A stretch of 64,000 bases of DNA from Vibrio sp. RE88 (GTDB lineage Bacteria; Pseudomonadota; Gammaproteobacteria; Enterobacterales; Vibrionaceae): assembly GCF_013113835.1 (NCBI RefSeq), contig NZ_VTYQ01000009.1:1-64000 (forward strand). Direction: 5' to 3'. Position numbers and translations under genes: made by a program. The notes beneath the pieces were generated by a model. The model did not search any database, was not told where the DNA came from, and saw nothing but the letters and a program-made list of their open reading frames with translations. This document shows positions 16,094-25,258 of this stretch, piece by piece. Position 1 is the first letter of the stretch; each line of letters begins with the position of its first letter.

Positions 16094-17761
16094 ATGGCTG
16101 AATACGTATATACCATGTCGCGGGTGAGCAAAATCGTGCCACCTAAGCGTCAAATTCTGAAAGACATCTCGCTAAGCTTTTTCCCTGGAGCCAAGATCGG
16201 TGTTCTTGGTCTGAACGGTGCGGGTAAATCGACCCTACTGCGTATCATGGCGGGTATTGACACTGATATCGATGGTGAAGCACGTCCACAACCAGGTTTG
16301 AATGTCGGTTACCTACCGCAGGAACCAGTATTAGACGAGTCTAAAACCGTACGTGAAATCGTTGAAGAAGCGGTATCCGATGTTGCGGGTGCGATGAAGC
16401 GTCTTGACGAAGTATACGCTGCGTACGCAGAACCAGATGCTGATTTCGATGCGCTCGCAAAAGAGCAAGGCGAGCTGGAAGCTTTAATTCAAGCCAAAGA
16501 CGGCCACAATCTAGATAACGCACTTGAGCGTGCTGCGGATGCACTGCGTCTTCCTGAGTGGGATCAAAAGATCGAACACCTGTCTGGTGGTGAACGTCGC
16601 CGTGTGGCGATCTGTCGTCTGCTACTTGAAAAGCCAGATATGTTGCTTCTTGACGAACCAACCAACCACTTGGATGCAGAATCAGTCGCTTGGCTAGAAC
16701 GATTCCTGGTTGACTATACCGGTACTGTTGTTGCTATCACGCACGACCGTTACTTCCTAGACAATGCTGCGGGTTGGATTCTAGAGCTTGACCGTGGTGA
16801 AGGTATCCCATGGCAAGGTAACTACACCTCATGGCTAGAGCAAAAAGACGCGCGTCTACAACAAGAAGCGTCTCAGGAAAAAGCTCGCCAGAAAACCATT
16901 GAGAAAGAACTGGAATGGGTTCGCCAGAATCCAAAAGGTCGTCAGGCGAAATCAAAAGCACGTATGGCACGTTTTGAAGAGCTTCAAAGCGGTGATCACC
17001 AGAAACGTAATGAGACTAACGAGCTGTTCATCCCGCCAGGTGAGCGTCTAGGTGACAAGGTTATTGAAGTGAATAACCTGACTAAGTCGTTCGACGGCCG
17101 TGTTCTTATTGATGATCTTTCATTCAGTATGCCAAAAGGTGCCATCGTCGGTATCATTGGTGCCAACGGTGCAGGTAAATCTACCCTCTTCAAGATGCTG
17201 AGTGGCACAGAACAGCCAGACTCAGGCTCCATTGAGATGGGTGATACAGTCAAGCTGGCGTCTGTCGACCAGTTCCGGGACAGCATGGATGACAGCAAGA
17301 CTGTTTTCCAAGAAATCTCTGAAGGCGCAGACATCATCAAGATCAACAACTTTGAAATTCCTGCGCGTGCATACTGCTCTCGCTTTAACTTCAAAGGCTC
17401 AGACCAGCAAAAGGTCATCGGTGAGCTATCTGGTGGTGAACGCAACCGTGTACACCTTGCTAAACTGCTTAAAGCGGGCGGCAACGTACTGCTACTCGAT
17501 GAACCAACCAACGACCTTGATGTTGAAACGCTGCGTGCACTAGAAGAAGCACTACTGGAGTTCCCAGGTTGTGCCATGGTTATCTCGCACGACCGTTGGT
17601 TCCTAGACCGTATCGCAACGCACATCATCGACTACCGTGATGAAGGTCAGGTGAACTTCTACGAAGGTAACTATACTGAGTATATGGAGTGGCTGAAGAA
17701 GACCTTAGGTCCGGAAGCAGCGGAACCGCACCGAATCAAATACAAGCGTATTACTAAGTAA
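16094..17761 (+). CDS. ettA: Energy-dependent translational throttle protein EttA
   Basis: ABC-F ATPase that binds the ribosomal E site and gates the first elongation step according to ATP/ADP ratio. The 555 residues match EttA exactly in length class. There are two nucleotide-binding domains, with Walker A GLNGAGKST and GANGAGKST, signatures LSGGERRRVAI and LSGGERNRVHL, and Walker B LLLDEPTNHLD and LLLDEPTNDLD. The charged P-site tRNA-interaction linker lies between them (about 245-300). No membrane segments are present. The start MAEYVYTMSRVSKIVPPKR is conserved in EttA/YjjK. A terminator follows, so it is monocistronic. Confidence 0.96.
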   Translation: MAEYVYTMSRVSKIVPPKRQILKDISLSFFPGAKIGVLGLNGAGKSTLLRIMAGIDTDIDGEARPQPGLNVGYLPQEPVLDESKTVREIVEEAVSDVAGAMKRLDEVYAAYAEPDADFDALAKEQGELEALIQAKDGHNLDNALERAADALRLPEWDQKIEHLSGGERRRVAICRLLLEKPDMLLLDEPTNHLDAESVAWLERFLVDYTGTVVAITHDRYFLDNAAGWILELDRGEGIPWQGNYTSWLEQKDARLQQEASQEKARQKTIEKELEWVRQNPKGRQAKSKARMARFEELQSGDHQKRNETNELFIPPGERLGDKVIEVNNLTKSFDGRVLIDDLSFSMPKGAIVGIIGANGAGKSTLFKMLSGTEQPDSGSIEMGDTVKLASVDQFRDSMDDSKTVFQEISEGADIIKINNFEIPARAYCSRFNFKGSDQQKVIGELSGGERNRVHLAKLLKAGGNVLLLDEPTNDLDVETLRALEEALLEFPGCAMVISHDRWFLDRIATHIIDYRDEGQVNFYEGNYTEYMEWLKKTLGPEAAEPHRIKYKRITK

Positions 17762-17780
17762 TCTTGCTTGAAATTTGTGC

Positions 17781-17806
17781 AAAGGCCGCTAATATTAGCG
17801 GCCTTT
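17781..17806 (+). terminator. ettA terminator
   Basis: A perfect 26-bp palindrome AAAGGCCGCTAAT/ATTAGCGGCCTTT, 20 bp after the ettA stop, followed by a T-containing tail. It forms a strong stem and could act in both directions. Confidence 0.8.
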
Positions 17807-17929
17807 ATTGTATATTGGTTCACAATACTTACGGTTGTTACCGTGTTTTGAATCAATAATGCGGACCGACGCGTATAGCAGTCACTTCTGATTTGATAGC
17901 CTTACTGGATACCATTAAGAGAGACAACT

Positions 17930-18301
17930 ATGATCGAACGCCGTCGCTTTTCGCGCATTGTTTACCAGACACAAGCGTTGCTATCTCAAGAAAACAAAGT
18001 GGTGAAATCCTCTTTGTGTGATTTATCCCTGCATGGACTGCTGCTGACGTCAGATGACGCAGACTCGCTTGATGTCGACAGTATGGTAGATGTAGAGTTT
18101 TCGCTTCAAGACAGCGATATCACGATTGAGCTAGTCGGCAAAATTGTGGGCCTCAATAACAATGTGATCCGTCTGAGTATTGATCATATTGACATTGAAA
18201 GTATCGGACATCTGAAGCGGTTAATTGAATTGAATGTCGGTGACGATGAACTCCTACACAGAGACATTGAGCACCTGTCAGATTTAGGTGAATACACCTA
18301 A
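17930..18301 (+). CDS. PilZ-domain c-di-GMP receptor
   Basis: A 123-residue single-domain PilZ protein. The c-di-GMP ligands are present: RRRFSR (RxxxR, residues 4-9) and DLSLHG (DxSxxG, about 30-35). No other domain is attached, so it would act by changing partner contacts when c-di-GMP binds. From synteny it probably corresponds to V. cholerae PlzA (VC0697), but I have not verified this. GAGAGA lies 6 bases upstream of the ATG. The M23 peptidase begins 9 bp downstream, so the two genes are co-transcribed; whether the PilZ protein regulates that peptidase is unknown. Confidence 0.9.
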   Translation: MIERRRFSRIVYQTQALLSQENKVVKSSLCDLSLHGLLLTSDDADSLDVDSMVDVEFSLQDSDITIELVGKIVGLNNNVIRLSIDHIDIESIGHLKRLIELNVGDDELLHRDIEHLSDLGEYT

Positions 18302-18310
18302 CTAAGCAGT

Positions 18311-19300
18311 ATGTCCAAAAAGATAATAATCTCTATCCCCTCTTCATCTGGGGAGCAACACTTTCACGTTTCAAGAAAAGCCCTTCTTCTGACTATTGCT
18401 GGTTCAATCAGTGCGATTGCCTTCAGCACGACTGTCGCTTATTACAGCTGGCAGCAGCAGAATTCTTCTCAATCTCAAGTCGTTCAACTGCGCAACCAAC
18501 TTGAGCAAGCCGAGCAACAATACCAACAGCAGGTCAATGAAACTCATACTTTGTCTCAAGAACTGGAAGAAAAGCGCGATCAAATCCATACCCTAGGCAA
18601 ACGAGTTTATGATGTGGAGTCAGCTCTTGGCCTTGCTGACGATACGCAGGCTGAAGAGTACAACTTGGCGAATCGTATTGACGCTGCAGCAGTCGATTCT
18701 GCCGTACGCGCCACCATGTTCCGCATGATCCCGAACGATACACCGATGGACTACCTGCGCATCTCTTCATCTTATGGTCGACGCATTAATCCAATCACGG
18801 GCAAACGTCATACCCATACGGGAATCGATCTGACCTGTAAGCGTGGAGAGGCGATCTACGCCCCAGCCGATGGCGTGGTGGAGACAGTTCGCCCAAGCTC
18901 AAAAGGCTTTGGAAACTTCCTGACCCTGAGGCATTCGTTTGGCTTTATGAGCTCATACGCCCACCTTGCGAAATTTAAAGTACGCAGTGGTCAGTTTGTG
19001 AGTAAAGGAGAGTTAATTGCGACGTGTGGTAATTCAGGAAACTCGACCGGCCCTCACCTTCACTATGAGATCCGTTTTCTTGGCCGAGCGCTGAACCCTC
19101 AATACACCATGGATTGGACACCAGAGAACTTTAACTATCTGTTTGAAAAAGAGAAGAAAGTGAAATGGGCACCGCTGGTTGAGTTGATAGACAACACGGT
19201 CAGATTACAGGTCAACCTCACTAACCATCCTTATCAGGATGCCCCGGTAAATACGGTAAAGCGTGACGAGAACCTAGCCGATACTCTCACCATACAATAA
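18311..19300 (+). CDS. M23-family (LytM) peptidoglycan endopeptidase
   Basis: A 329-residue protein with one N-terminal membrane anchor (about 24-45), a periplasmic Gln/Glu-rich coiled coil (about 50-105) and a C-terminal M23 domain. The zinc site is intact: HTGID (HxxxD) and HLHYEIRF (HxH), with the preceding SSYGRRINPITGKRHTH typical of active LytM enzymes. It should cleave peptide cross-links in the cell wall. The coiled coil suggests dimerisation or regulation, as in MepM/ShyA-type enzymes, but no LysM domain is present. It lies 9 bp behind the PilZ gene. It converges on tyrA across a shared hairpin. Confidence 0.9.
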   Translation: MSKKIIISIPSSSGEQHFHVSRKALLLTIAGSISAIAFSTTVAYYSWQQQNSSQSQVVQLRNQLEQAEQQYQQQVNETHTLSQELEEKRDQIHTLGKRVYDVESALGLADDTQAEEYNLANRIDAAAVDSAVRATMFRMIPNDTPMDYLRISSSYGRRINPITGKRHTHTGIDLTCKRGEAIYAPADGVVETVRPSSKGFGNFLTLRHSFGFMSSYAHLAKFKVRSGQFVSKGELIATCGNSGNSTGPHLHYEIRFLGRALNPQYTMDWTPENFNYLFEKEKKVKWAPLVELIDNTVRLQVNLTNHPYQDAPVNTVKRDENLADTLTIQ

Positions 19301-19325
19301 AAAAGAGCTGCCGAGGGCAGCTCTT
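19299..19325 (-). terminator. tyrA rho-independent terminator, shared hairpin
   Basis: AAGAGCTGCC (19303-19312) and GGCAGCTCTT (19316-19325) form a 10-bp stem. The T-run lies on the minus-strand side (complement of the A-run at 19299-19304), so it primarily terminates aroF-tyrA and lies exactly at the M23 stop codon. Confidence 0.85.
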
Positions 19326-19350
19326 ACGATATCTGGTTAGGAGTTATAGA

Positions 19351-20478
19351 TTAGCCACGATGAATGGAATCATTCGCTTGCTTCAGTAGATTCTGGCTTT
19401 CATGCATAAACTGCTGAGAGTAATCACCAAACCACTCGCTTACTTTATTGAAGCTTGTGACAAACGCCTGCTTATCTTTGCCATCCAGCACTTTCAGTGC
19501 TTCGCCAAAGCATTGATGGAAACGTTTGATCATCTCGATGTTTTCGTCTGAAGAAAGGATAATATCGCCGTATAGGTTTGGATCCTGACCGAAAAGACGC
19601 CCAACCATCGCCAGCTCTAAGCGGTAGATTGGTGAGCTTAGCTTCAACAGCTTATCAATGTTCGGGTTTTCACGGCTCAAGTGCAGGCCGTAAGCAAAAG
19701 ACGTAAAGTGACGCAATGCCTGAATCAAAGTCATACCATGATCGTGCTCTGAGGCATCAATCTGACATAAACTCGCGCCCCAGATAGAGAACTGTTTCAG
19801 TAGCCACTGGTAGTGCTCTTCACCACGACCGTCACAGTAAACAATCACCTGCTTAGCTAAACTCGGTACATCAGGGCCAAACATTGGATGTAATCCAACA
19901 ACGGGACCTTGATGCACATTGAGCATACCTTGCAGCGGTTTAGACTTGATCGAGGTTAAGTCACACAAGATGCAATCTTTTGGCAGTTTGCCTAGCTTCT
20001 CAATCACGCCTTGGGTCAGATGAATCGGTACAGTAACTACCACTAGGCCAGCGTCCACCAGCATTTCATCCGCTTTATCCCAGTCTTTGCTGCCAAGTAC
20101 TTTGACATCATAACCAGACAGCTTGAACATGCGACCAAACAGACCACCCAGTTGGCCGTTACCACCGACAATCACCACAGAGCGCAATTCTGGGTTCAAA
20201 CACTTAAAACCAGAATCTTTCTCGCTCGCGTAAGACTCGCGCATGGTACGACGAAGAATGTCTTCAATCAGCTGAGGCGGTACACCTTTCTTTTCCGCTT
20301 CTTCGCGACGTGAAGCTAACATGGCCGCTTCACGATCTGGTGCATAAATCGGCAGACCGTGTTCGCTTTTCACTTCACCGACCTTCTCCACCAGAGACAG
20401 TCGCTGTGCCAATAAATCCAGAATTTGTTTGTCTACTGCGTCAATTTGATCACGCAATTCATTCAATTCAACGGCCAT
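19351..20478 (-). CDS. tyrA: Bifunctional chorismate mutase / prephenate dehydrogenase TyrA
   Basis: Makes 4-hydroxyphenylpyruvate for tyrosine synthesis. The 375 residues have an N-terminal AroQ mutase domain (about 1-90, start MAVELNELRDQIDAVDKQIL) and a NAD-dependent dehydrogenase domain with GGNGQLGG near residue 104. GLHPMFGPDV and HDHGMTLIQALRHF contribute to the prephenate site. It lies 22 bp downstream of aroF, so both are under the TyrR boxes ahead of aroF. The mutase domain is paralogous to that of PheA at 8.3 kb. Confidence 0.96.
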   Translation of the reverse strand: MAVELNELRDQIDAVDKQILDLLAQRLSLVEKVGEVKSEHGLPIYAPDREAAMLASRREEAEKKGVPPQLIEDILRRTMRESYASEKDSGFKCLNPELRSVVIVGGNGQLGGLFGRMFKLSGYDVKVLGSKDWDKADEMLVDAGLVVVTVPIHLTQGVIEKLGKLPKDCILCDLTSIKSKPLQGMLNVHQGPVVGLHPMFGPDVPSLAKQVIVYCDGRGEEHYQWLLKQFSIWGASLCQIDASEHDHGMTLIQALRHFTSFAYGLHLSRENPNIDKLLKLSSPIYRLELAMVGRLFGQDPNLYGDIILSSDENIEMIKRFHQCFGEALKVLDGKDKQAFVTSFNKVSEWFGDYSQQFMHESQNLLKQANDSIHRG

Positions 20479-20500
20479 GATGTTCCTTGTTATTCTTCTC

Positions 20501-21574
20501 TTAACCTTTCAGACGATCTTCCAAGAATGGGACCAGTTCTGTGTGTGCATGACGCAATAGTGCCTCAGTTGTATCCCAATTGATACAGGCATCGGTAATT
20601 GAAACGCCATATTGCATTTCGTTGAGAGGAATATCGGATGACTGATTACCTTCATTAATATGACTCTCAATCATCAGGCCAATAATCGATTTGTTTCCTT
20701 CACGAATCTGGTGAATCACATCTTCAGCAACCAAAGGCTGGCGACGGAAATCTTTACGCGAATTAGCGTGGCTACAATCCACCATCAGAGAGGCATCCAG
20801 ACCAGCTTTCGCCATATCCTGCTCACACTCAGTGACTGACACTGAATCGTAGTTGGTTTGTTTACCACCACGCAGAATCACATGACCATTTGGGTTACCT
20901 TGAGTTGTCAGTAACGCAACCTGACCTTCACGGCTGATACCCATGAAGCGGTGGCTTGAAGACGCAGCCTGCATCGCATTGATGGCTGTTGCCAAGCTGC
21001 CATCAGTACCGTTCTTGAAGCCGATTGGCATAGATAGACCACTCGCCATCTCACGGTGAGTCTGAGATTCAGTCGTACGTGCACCAATTGCTGCCCAGCT
21101 GAATGTGTCCGCGAGGTATTGAGGGCTGATCGGATCCAGCGCTTCGGTCGCCAGTGGAATCTCCATCTCTGCTAGTTCAACTAGCAGTTTGCGACCTACG
21201 TGCAGACCGTGCTCGATATCGAAAGTACCGTCTAGGTGTGGGTCATTAATCAAACCTTTCCAACCCACTGTGGTACGTGGTTTTTCGAAGTAAACACGCA
21301 TAACAATGTACAGTTGATCGCTGAGCTGCTCAGACAATGCTTTAAGACGCTTAGCGTACTCTTTCGCAGCGTCCAGATCGTGAATTGAACAAGGGCCACA
21401 TACCACAAGTAGTCGATGATCTTTCTTATGAATAATGTTAGCGATAGTCTGACGAGACTCCTGAATAAAGCGACGAGCGTTATCACTCAGTGGTATCTTG
21501 GCTTTCAGCTCTTCAGGTGTAATCAGAACTTGTTCTTCACTAATATTAATGTTGCTCAATTCACTTTTTTGCAT
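20501..21574 (-). CDS. aroF: 3-deoxy-7-phosphoheptulonate (DAHP) synthase, AroF type
   Basis: Class I DAHP synthase that condenses PEP and erythrose-4-phosphate in the first step of the shikimate pathway. The 357 residues include VVCGPCSIHD, RVYFEKPRTTVGWKG, IGARTTESQTHRE and MVDCSHANSRKD, which supply substrate and metal ligands. I call it the tyrosine-sensitive AroF form because it is the first gene of an operon with tyrA and has TyrR boxes upstream; isozyme type is not readable from the residues alone. The ribosome site (AGG, 8 bases before ATG) is weak. Confidence 0.93.
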   Translation of the reverse strand: MQKSELSNINISEEQVLITPEELKAKIPLSDNARRFIQESRQTIANIIHKKDHRLLVVCGPCSIHDLDAAKEYAKRLKALSEQLSDQLYIVMRVYFEKPRTTVGWKGLINDPHLDGTFDIEHGLHVGRKLLVELAEMEIPLATEALDPISPQYLADTFSWAAIGARTTESQTHREMASGLSMPIGFKNGTDGSLATAINAMQAASSSHRFMGISREGQVALLTTQGNPNGHVILRGGKQTNYDSVSVTECEQDMAKAGLDASLMVDCSHANSRKDFRRQPLVAEDVIHQIREGNKSIIGLMIESHINEGNQSSDIPLNEMQYGVSITDACINWDTTEALLRHAHTELVPFLEDRLKG

Positions 21575-21584
21575 AACTCAAACC

Positions 21585-21602
21585 TGTATATATTTTTTTA
21601 CA
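21585..21602 (-). promoter_or_regulatory. TyrR box close to the aroF start
   Basis: TGTATATATTTTTTTACA fits TGTAAA-N6-TTTACA with one mismatch. It begins 10 bp upstream of the aroF ATG, downstream of the likely promoter. Confidence 0.55.
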
Positions 21603-21640
21603 CCCAATTTAAAGCATCTCTATTGGGCTGGATTAAGCAT

Positions 21641-21668
21641 AAAATAACAGCCTAAAAACAAATTTCAA
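21641..21668 (-). promoter_or_regulatory. Putative aroF promoter
   Basis: On the minus strand TTGAAA (21663-21668) and TATTTT (21641-21646) are 16 bp apart. The -10 is a moderate match only. It lies between the two TyrR boxes. Confidence 0.4.
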
Positions 21669-21691
21669 GGTGTACACATAAAAAAACACAC

Positions 21692-21709
21692 TGTAAAAAT
21701 ATATTTACA
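21692..21709 (-). promoter_or_regulatory. Strong TyrR box of aroF-tyrA
   Basis: TGTAAAAATATATTTACA is a perfect TGTAAA-N6-TTTACA TyrR operator, about 24 bp upstream of the putative -35. It predicts regulation of aroF-tyrA by TyrR with tyrosine or phenylalanine. Confidence 0.85.
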
Positions 21710-21813
21710 TAACTATAATTTGAGCTAGTTAGTTGAAAAACTTTGACTCATGCATGTTTTCTTCAACTTATCTTTTCTAAAATATGCCTATAGCCCAGCA
21801 TATTATTTCACTC

Positions 21814-23490
21814 ATGGATCTCATTCTTTCCTTACTTCAGCAAATGTGTGTCTACTTAGTCCTTGCTTATATGCTAAGTAAAACCCCCATTTTCCTACCA
21901 CTGCTGAGTATCTCTAATCGCCTGACGCATAAACTCAGCGTCTACGTACTGTTCTCCCTGTTTTGTGTCATGGGGACGTACTTTGGCTTGCAGATCAATG
22001 ATGCGATTGCCAACACGCGTGCGATCGGAGCCGTGATGGGTGGTTTATTTGGTGGGCCTGTGGTTGGCTTCTTTGTCGGGTTAACGGGCGGTTTGCATCG
22101 TTACTCGCTTGGCGGGTTTACCGACTTGGCTTGTGCTATCTCGACCACCGCAGAAGGTTTGATTGGTGGCTTGTTACACACCTATCTGCTCAGGCGAGGC
22201 AAAGGTGCCCAACTGTTTAACCCAAGCGTAGTGTTTGCGGTCACCTTGGTGGCGGAAATTGCCCAGATGGCGATCATTCTGATCGTCGCTAAACCATTTG
22301 ATCAGGCATATTCATTAGTCTCTGCGATTGCCGCCCCAATGATCATCGCAAACTCAGTCGGCGCAGCGCTGTTTATGAGCATACTGCAGGATCGAAAAAC
22401 TATCTTTGAAGAGTATTCCGCCACCTTCTCACGCCGGGCATTGAATATCGCCGAACGGTCGGTTGGTATTCTCGCTTCTGGTTTCAACACGAAAAATGCG
22501 GAGAAAATTGCCCGAATCGTTTACGAGGAAACCAATGTGGGCGCCGTGTCCATCACTGATAACGAGAAAATCCTCGCGTTTGTCGGCATTGGTGACGATC
22601 ACCATGAACCGGAAACGCCGATCTCTTCGCAAAGTACACTCGATGCCATCTCACGTAACGACATCATCTACCTCGACGGCAAAGACAAACCTTATCAGTG
22701 TTCAATCTCAAAAAATTGCAAACTGGGCTCCGCACTGATTATTCCTTTGCACTCAGGAGATAAGGTAATTGGCACCATTAAGCTGTACGAACCGAAACGT
22801 AAGCTGTTTTCAACCATCAATATGTCGATGGCCGAAGGAATAGCACAGCTGCTTTCCAGCCAGATCCTGTTTGGTGACTACCAGCAGAAACGCACCCTAC
22901 TCTCTCAAGCAGAGATAAAATTGCTCCATGCGCAGGTGAACCCACACTTTCTGTTTAACGCACTAAACACCATCAGTGCCGTCATTCGTCGCGACCCTCC
23001 GAAAGCTCGTGAGCTGATTCAGCACTTGTCACATTTCTTCCGCAGTAACCTCAAACAAGACGTAGAAACGGTTACTCTTAAGGAAGAATTGGCGCACGTT
23101 AACGCTTATCTCACCATCGAAAAAGCACGTTTTACCGACCGATTAGAAGTGGATATTGATATTGATTCCGCATTGCTGGAGCGTAAGCTGCCGACCTTTA
23201 CCCTACAACCTTTAGTCGAGAACGCCATTAAGCATGGCATATCGAACCTACTGGAAGGAGGAAAGATCCGCATTTACAGCCAGAAGCTTGCGCAGGGTTA
23301 TCAGCTGTGTGTGGAAGACAATGCAGGCAGTTATACACCACCAGCCGACAATCATCAGGGACTGGGGATGCAAATCGTCGATAAGCGTTTGACCAACAAG
23401 TTTGGTCAGGCGGCGTCACTCGCTATTGATGTAACGCCACACCAACTGACGAGAATGAGCTTCCTCATTCCCGAAAAGAAAATGGATTAG
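21814..23490 (+). CDS. LytS/BtsS-family sensor histidine kinase
   Basis: Inner-membrane sensor kinase of 558 residues. Visible order: a 5TM-Lyt sensor region (about 1-190, hydrophobic, with GAVMGGLFGGPVVGFFVGL), a GAF domain (about 215-345) and a His_kinase dimerisation domain (phosphoacceptor His in AQVNPHFLFNALNTI). A GHKL ATPase domain follows, with ENAIKHGI. E. coli BtsS, a pyruvate sensor, has the same layout and starts near the LLLQQMCVFLV segment. I therefore prefer the ATG at 21814; an in-frame ATG at 21784 would add 10 residues. Neither has a good ribosome site. The response regulator follows 9 bp downstream. Confidence 0.9.
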   Translation: MDLILSLLQQMCVYLVLAYMLSKTPIFLPLLSISNRLTHKLSVYVLFSLFCVMGTYFGLQINDAIANTRAIGAVMGGLFGGPVVGFFVGLTGGLHRYSLGGFTDLACAISTTAEGLIGGLLHTYLLRRGKGAQLFNPSVVFAVTLVAEIAQMAIILIVAKPFDQAYSLVSAIAAPMIIANSVGAALFMSILQDRKTIFEEYSATFSRRALNIAERSVGILASGFNTKNAEKIARIVYEETNVGAVSITDNEKILAFVGIGDDHHEPETPISSQSTLDAISRNDIIYLDGKDKPYQCSISKNCKLGSALIIPLHSGDKVIGTIKLYEPKRKLFSTINMSMAEGIAQLLSSQILFGDYQQKRTLLSQAEIKLLHAQVNPHFLFNALNTISAVIRRDPPKARELIQHLSHFFRSNLKQDVETVTLKEELAHVNAYLTIEKARFTDRLEVDIDIDSALLERKLPTFTLQPLVENAIKHGISNLLEGGKIRIYSQKLAQGYQLCVEDNAGSYTPPADNHQGLGMQIVDKRLTNKFGQAASLAIDVTPHQLTRMSFLIPEKKMD

Positions 23491-23499
23491 GACACGGAT

Positions 23500-24222
23500 A
23501 TGCTTTCTGCTTTAGTCATAGATGACGAACTGTTTGCGCGTGAAGAGCTGACTGAGCTGCTCGAAGAATCGGGCCAAATCACCGTCATAGATCAGGCCAG
23601 TAATGCGATTGAAGGTCTGAAAAAGATTAACCAGCTTAAACCCGATGTGGTCTTTCTCGATATTCAGATGCCGCAAATCACGGGCATTGAGCTACTTGGG
23701 ATGCTTGACCCTGAAACCATGCCAAAAGTTGTGTTTGTCACCGCCTACGATGAGTTCGCTATTCAAGCGTTCGAAGACAATGCGTTCGATTACTTATTGA
23801 AGCCGGTAGATACCTGTCGGTTGGACAAAACCATCAAACGCCTTCTTAGGTCAGTCAGCAGTAATACTCAGGAACAAGTCTCAGCGATCACCCCATCCAG
23901 CCTAGATCAGGTGCCGTGTATTGGTCTGAATCGCATTGTCATCATTCCAACGCAAGATGTGGAGTTTGCTTACAGTGATATCAGTGGCGTTCATGTCCAG
24001 ACAGAAGAACAAAAAGCCACCTCACAGTTGACGCTCAAAGTGCTCGAAGAAAAAACACCTCTGGTGCGCTGCCACCGCCAGTTTCTGGTTAATATCAAAG
24101 CGATCAAAGAAATCAAGTTGCTAGAGAACGGATTGGCAGAGATCATCACTGTCAGTGACCACCCGATTCCCGTCAGCCGTCGCTACCTGAAAACGTTAAA
24201 AGAAATGCTCGGCTTCCACTAA
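23500..24222 (+). CDS. LytR/BtsR-family response regulator with LytTR DNA-binding domain
   Basis: A 240-residue regulator: REC domain (about 1-120; acidic pair in VIDDELFAREE, phosphoacceptor Asp in VVFLDIQMP, Lys in LLKPVD) and a LytTR domain (about 140-238; IVIIPTQDVEFAYSDISGVHV, VRCHRQFLVNI, PVSRRYLKTLK). LytTR proteins bind short direct repeats about two helical turns apart. The only such repeats seen in this window lie upstream of the CstA-family gene (31271-31358). The best prediction is that this pair activates that carrier, as BtsR activates btsT in E. coli. Confidence 0.92.
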   Translation: MLSALVIDDELFAREELTELLEESGQITVIDQASNAIEGLKKINQLKPDVVFLDIQMPQITGIELLGMLDPETMPKVVFVTAYDEFAIQAFEDNAFDYLLKPVDTCRLDKTIKRLLRSVSSNTQEQVSAITPSSLDQVPCIGLNRIVIIPTQDVEFAYSDISGVHVQTEEQKATSQLTLKVLEEKTPLVRCHRQFLVNIKAIKEIKLLENGLAEIITVSDHPIPVSRRYLKTLKEMLGFH

Positions 24223-24223
24223 A

Positions 24224-24245
24224 AAGAGCCGCTATTGCGGCTCTT
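24224..24245. terminator. Bidirectional terminator between lytR-type gene and nagZ
   Basis: AAGAGCCGC and GCGGCTCTT with TATT loop. A/T tracts on both sides allow termination of both converging transcripts. Confidence 0.75.
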
Positions 24246-24265
24246 GTTCTCTCATTACTTTTAAC

Positions 24266-25255
24266 TCATCCAATAACACGTTTCATGGCTTCGGATGCCT
24301 GCTTCCACTCATCACTGCTACGCAGCTCAGACAAAGTGAAAGATTGTTTCTTCAATAGCTCAGTCGCTTGTGGCGTTTCCATCACAGGCAGGTTATCCAG
24401 CACTTCAATCTGCGCATCACGCTTATTGCACACCAACACCATGTCGCAGCCCGATGCCAGAGACTGATGAGCACGCTCAGCTGGGCCACCCATCACAGAC
24501 GCGCCTTCCATCGTCAGATCATCAGAGAAAATAATGCCATTGAAGCCCAGTTGTTTTCTCAGCACATTCTTGAGCCAGAACTCAGACCCACTGGCAGGCT
24601 GGTCGTCATAATGAGGGAAAACCACATGCGCAGGCATCATCGCATCCAATAGCCCCGCCTCGATCTGAGCTTTAAAAATCGCCATATCCTGTTCGAGAAT
24701 GGTGTCTCGCTGATCATAAGGGGTTTCCAGATGCGAGTCCGCAATCACCCCGCCATGGCCAGGAAAGTGTTTGCCTGTCGTTGCCATACCCACCGCTTTC
24801 ATGCCGCGCATATAAGCATTGCTATGGCGGATGATGGTATCGACATCTTCACCAAATGAGCGGCTACCAATCGCCTTACATTCATGACCTTTATCGAGTA
24901 CCGGAGCAAAGCTCAAATCGATGTCGTGAGCAATCAGTTCTGCCGCCATTAACCAACCGCCTTGTTCAGCCAGCTTTTCTCCATTCGCTTGCTTGGCATA
25001 GGATTCCGCAGCAGGGATAAGGGAAAAGCCTTCCTTGAAACGTTGAACTCGACCGCCTTCCTGATCGACGCCAATAAGAATCGGACGTTTCGCAGCCTGA
25101 CGAATCGACTTGTTCAGGGCCAACAACTGCTCATTATCGTGATAGTTGCGGGCAAACAGAATTACGCCACCGACAGTTGGGTGCTCAAGAATTTCTCTGT
25201 CTTCTGCGGTCAGTTCGCAACCTTCTACATCAACCCATAAAGGTCCCATAATCAT
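24266..25255 (-). CDS. nagZ: Beta-N-acetylhexosaminidase NagZ
   Basis: Cytosolic glycoside hydrolase family 3 enzyme that removes GlcNAc from GlcNAc-anhydroMurNAc-peptides during wall recycling. The 329 residues carry ILIGVDQEGGRVQRF, the KHFPGHG loop with the catalytic His and SDDLTMEG with the nucleophile Asp. No signal peptide is present, as expected. It lies 3 bp downstream of murR in one operon, facing away from the symporter-anmK-murQ operon that handles its sugar products. Confidence 0.95.
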   Translation of the reverse strand: MIMGPLWVDVEGCELTAEDREILEHPTVGGVILFARNYHDNEQLLALNKSIRQAAKRPILIGVDQEGGRVQRFKEGFSLIPAAESYAKQANGEKLAEQGGWLMAAELIAHDIDLSFAPVLDKGHECKAIGSRSFGEDVDTIIRHSNAYMRGMKAVGMATTGKHFPGHGGVIADSHLETPYDQRDTILEQDMAIFKAQIEAGLLDAMMPAHVVFPHYDDQPASGSEFWLKNVLRKQLGFNGIIFSDDLTMEGASVMGGPAERAHQSLASGCDMVLVCNKRDAQIEVLDNLPVMETPQATELLKKQSFTLSELRSSDEWKQASEAMKRVIG

Positions 25256-25258
25256 TCC

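Noticed and set aside
21784..21813. Longer start for the LytS-type kinase
   Set aside because: The extra ten residues are not aligned with E. coli BtsS and there is no better ribosome site, so the ATG at 21814 is preferred; not excluded.
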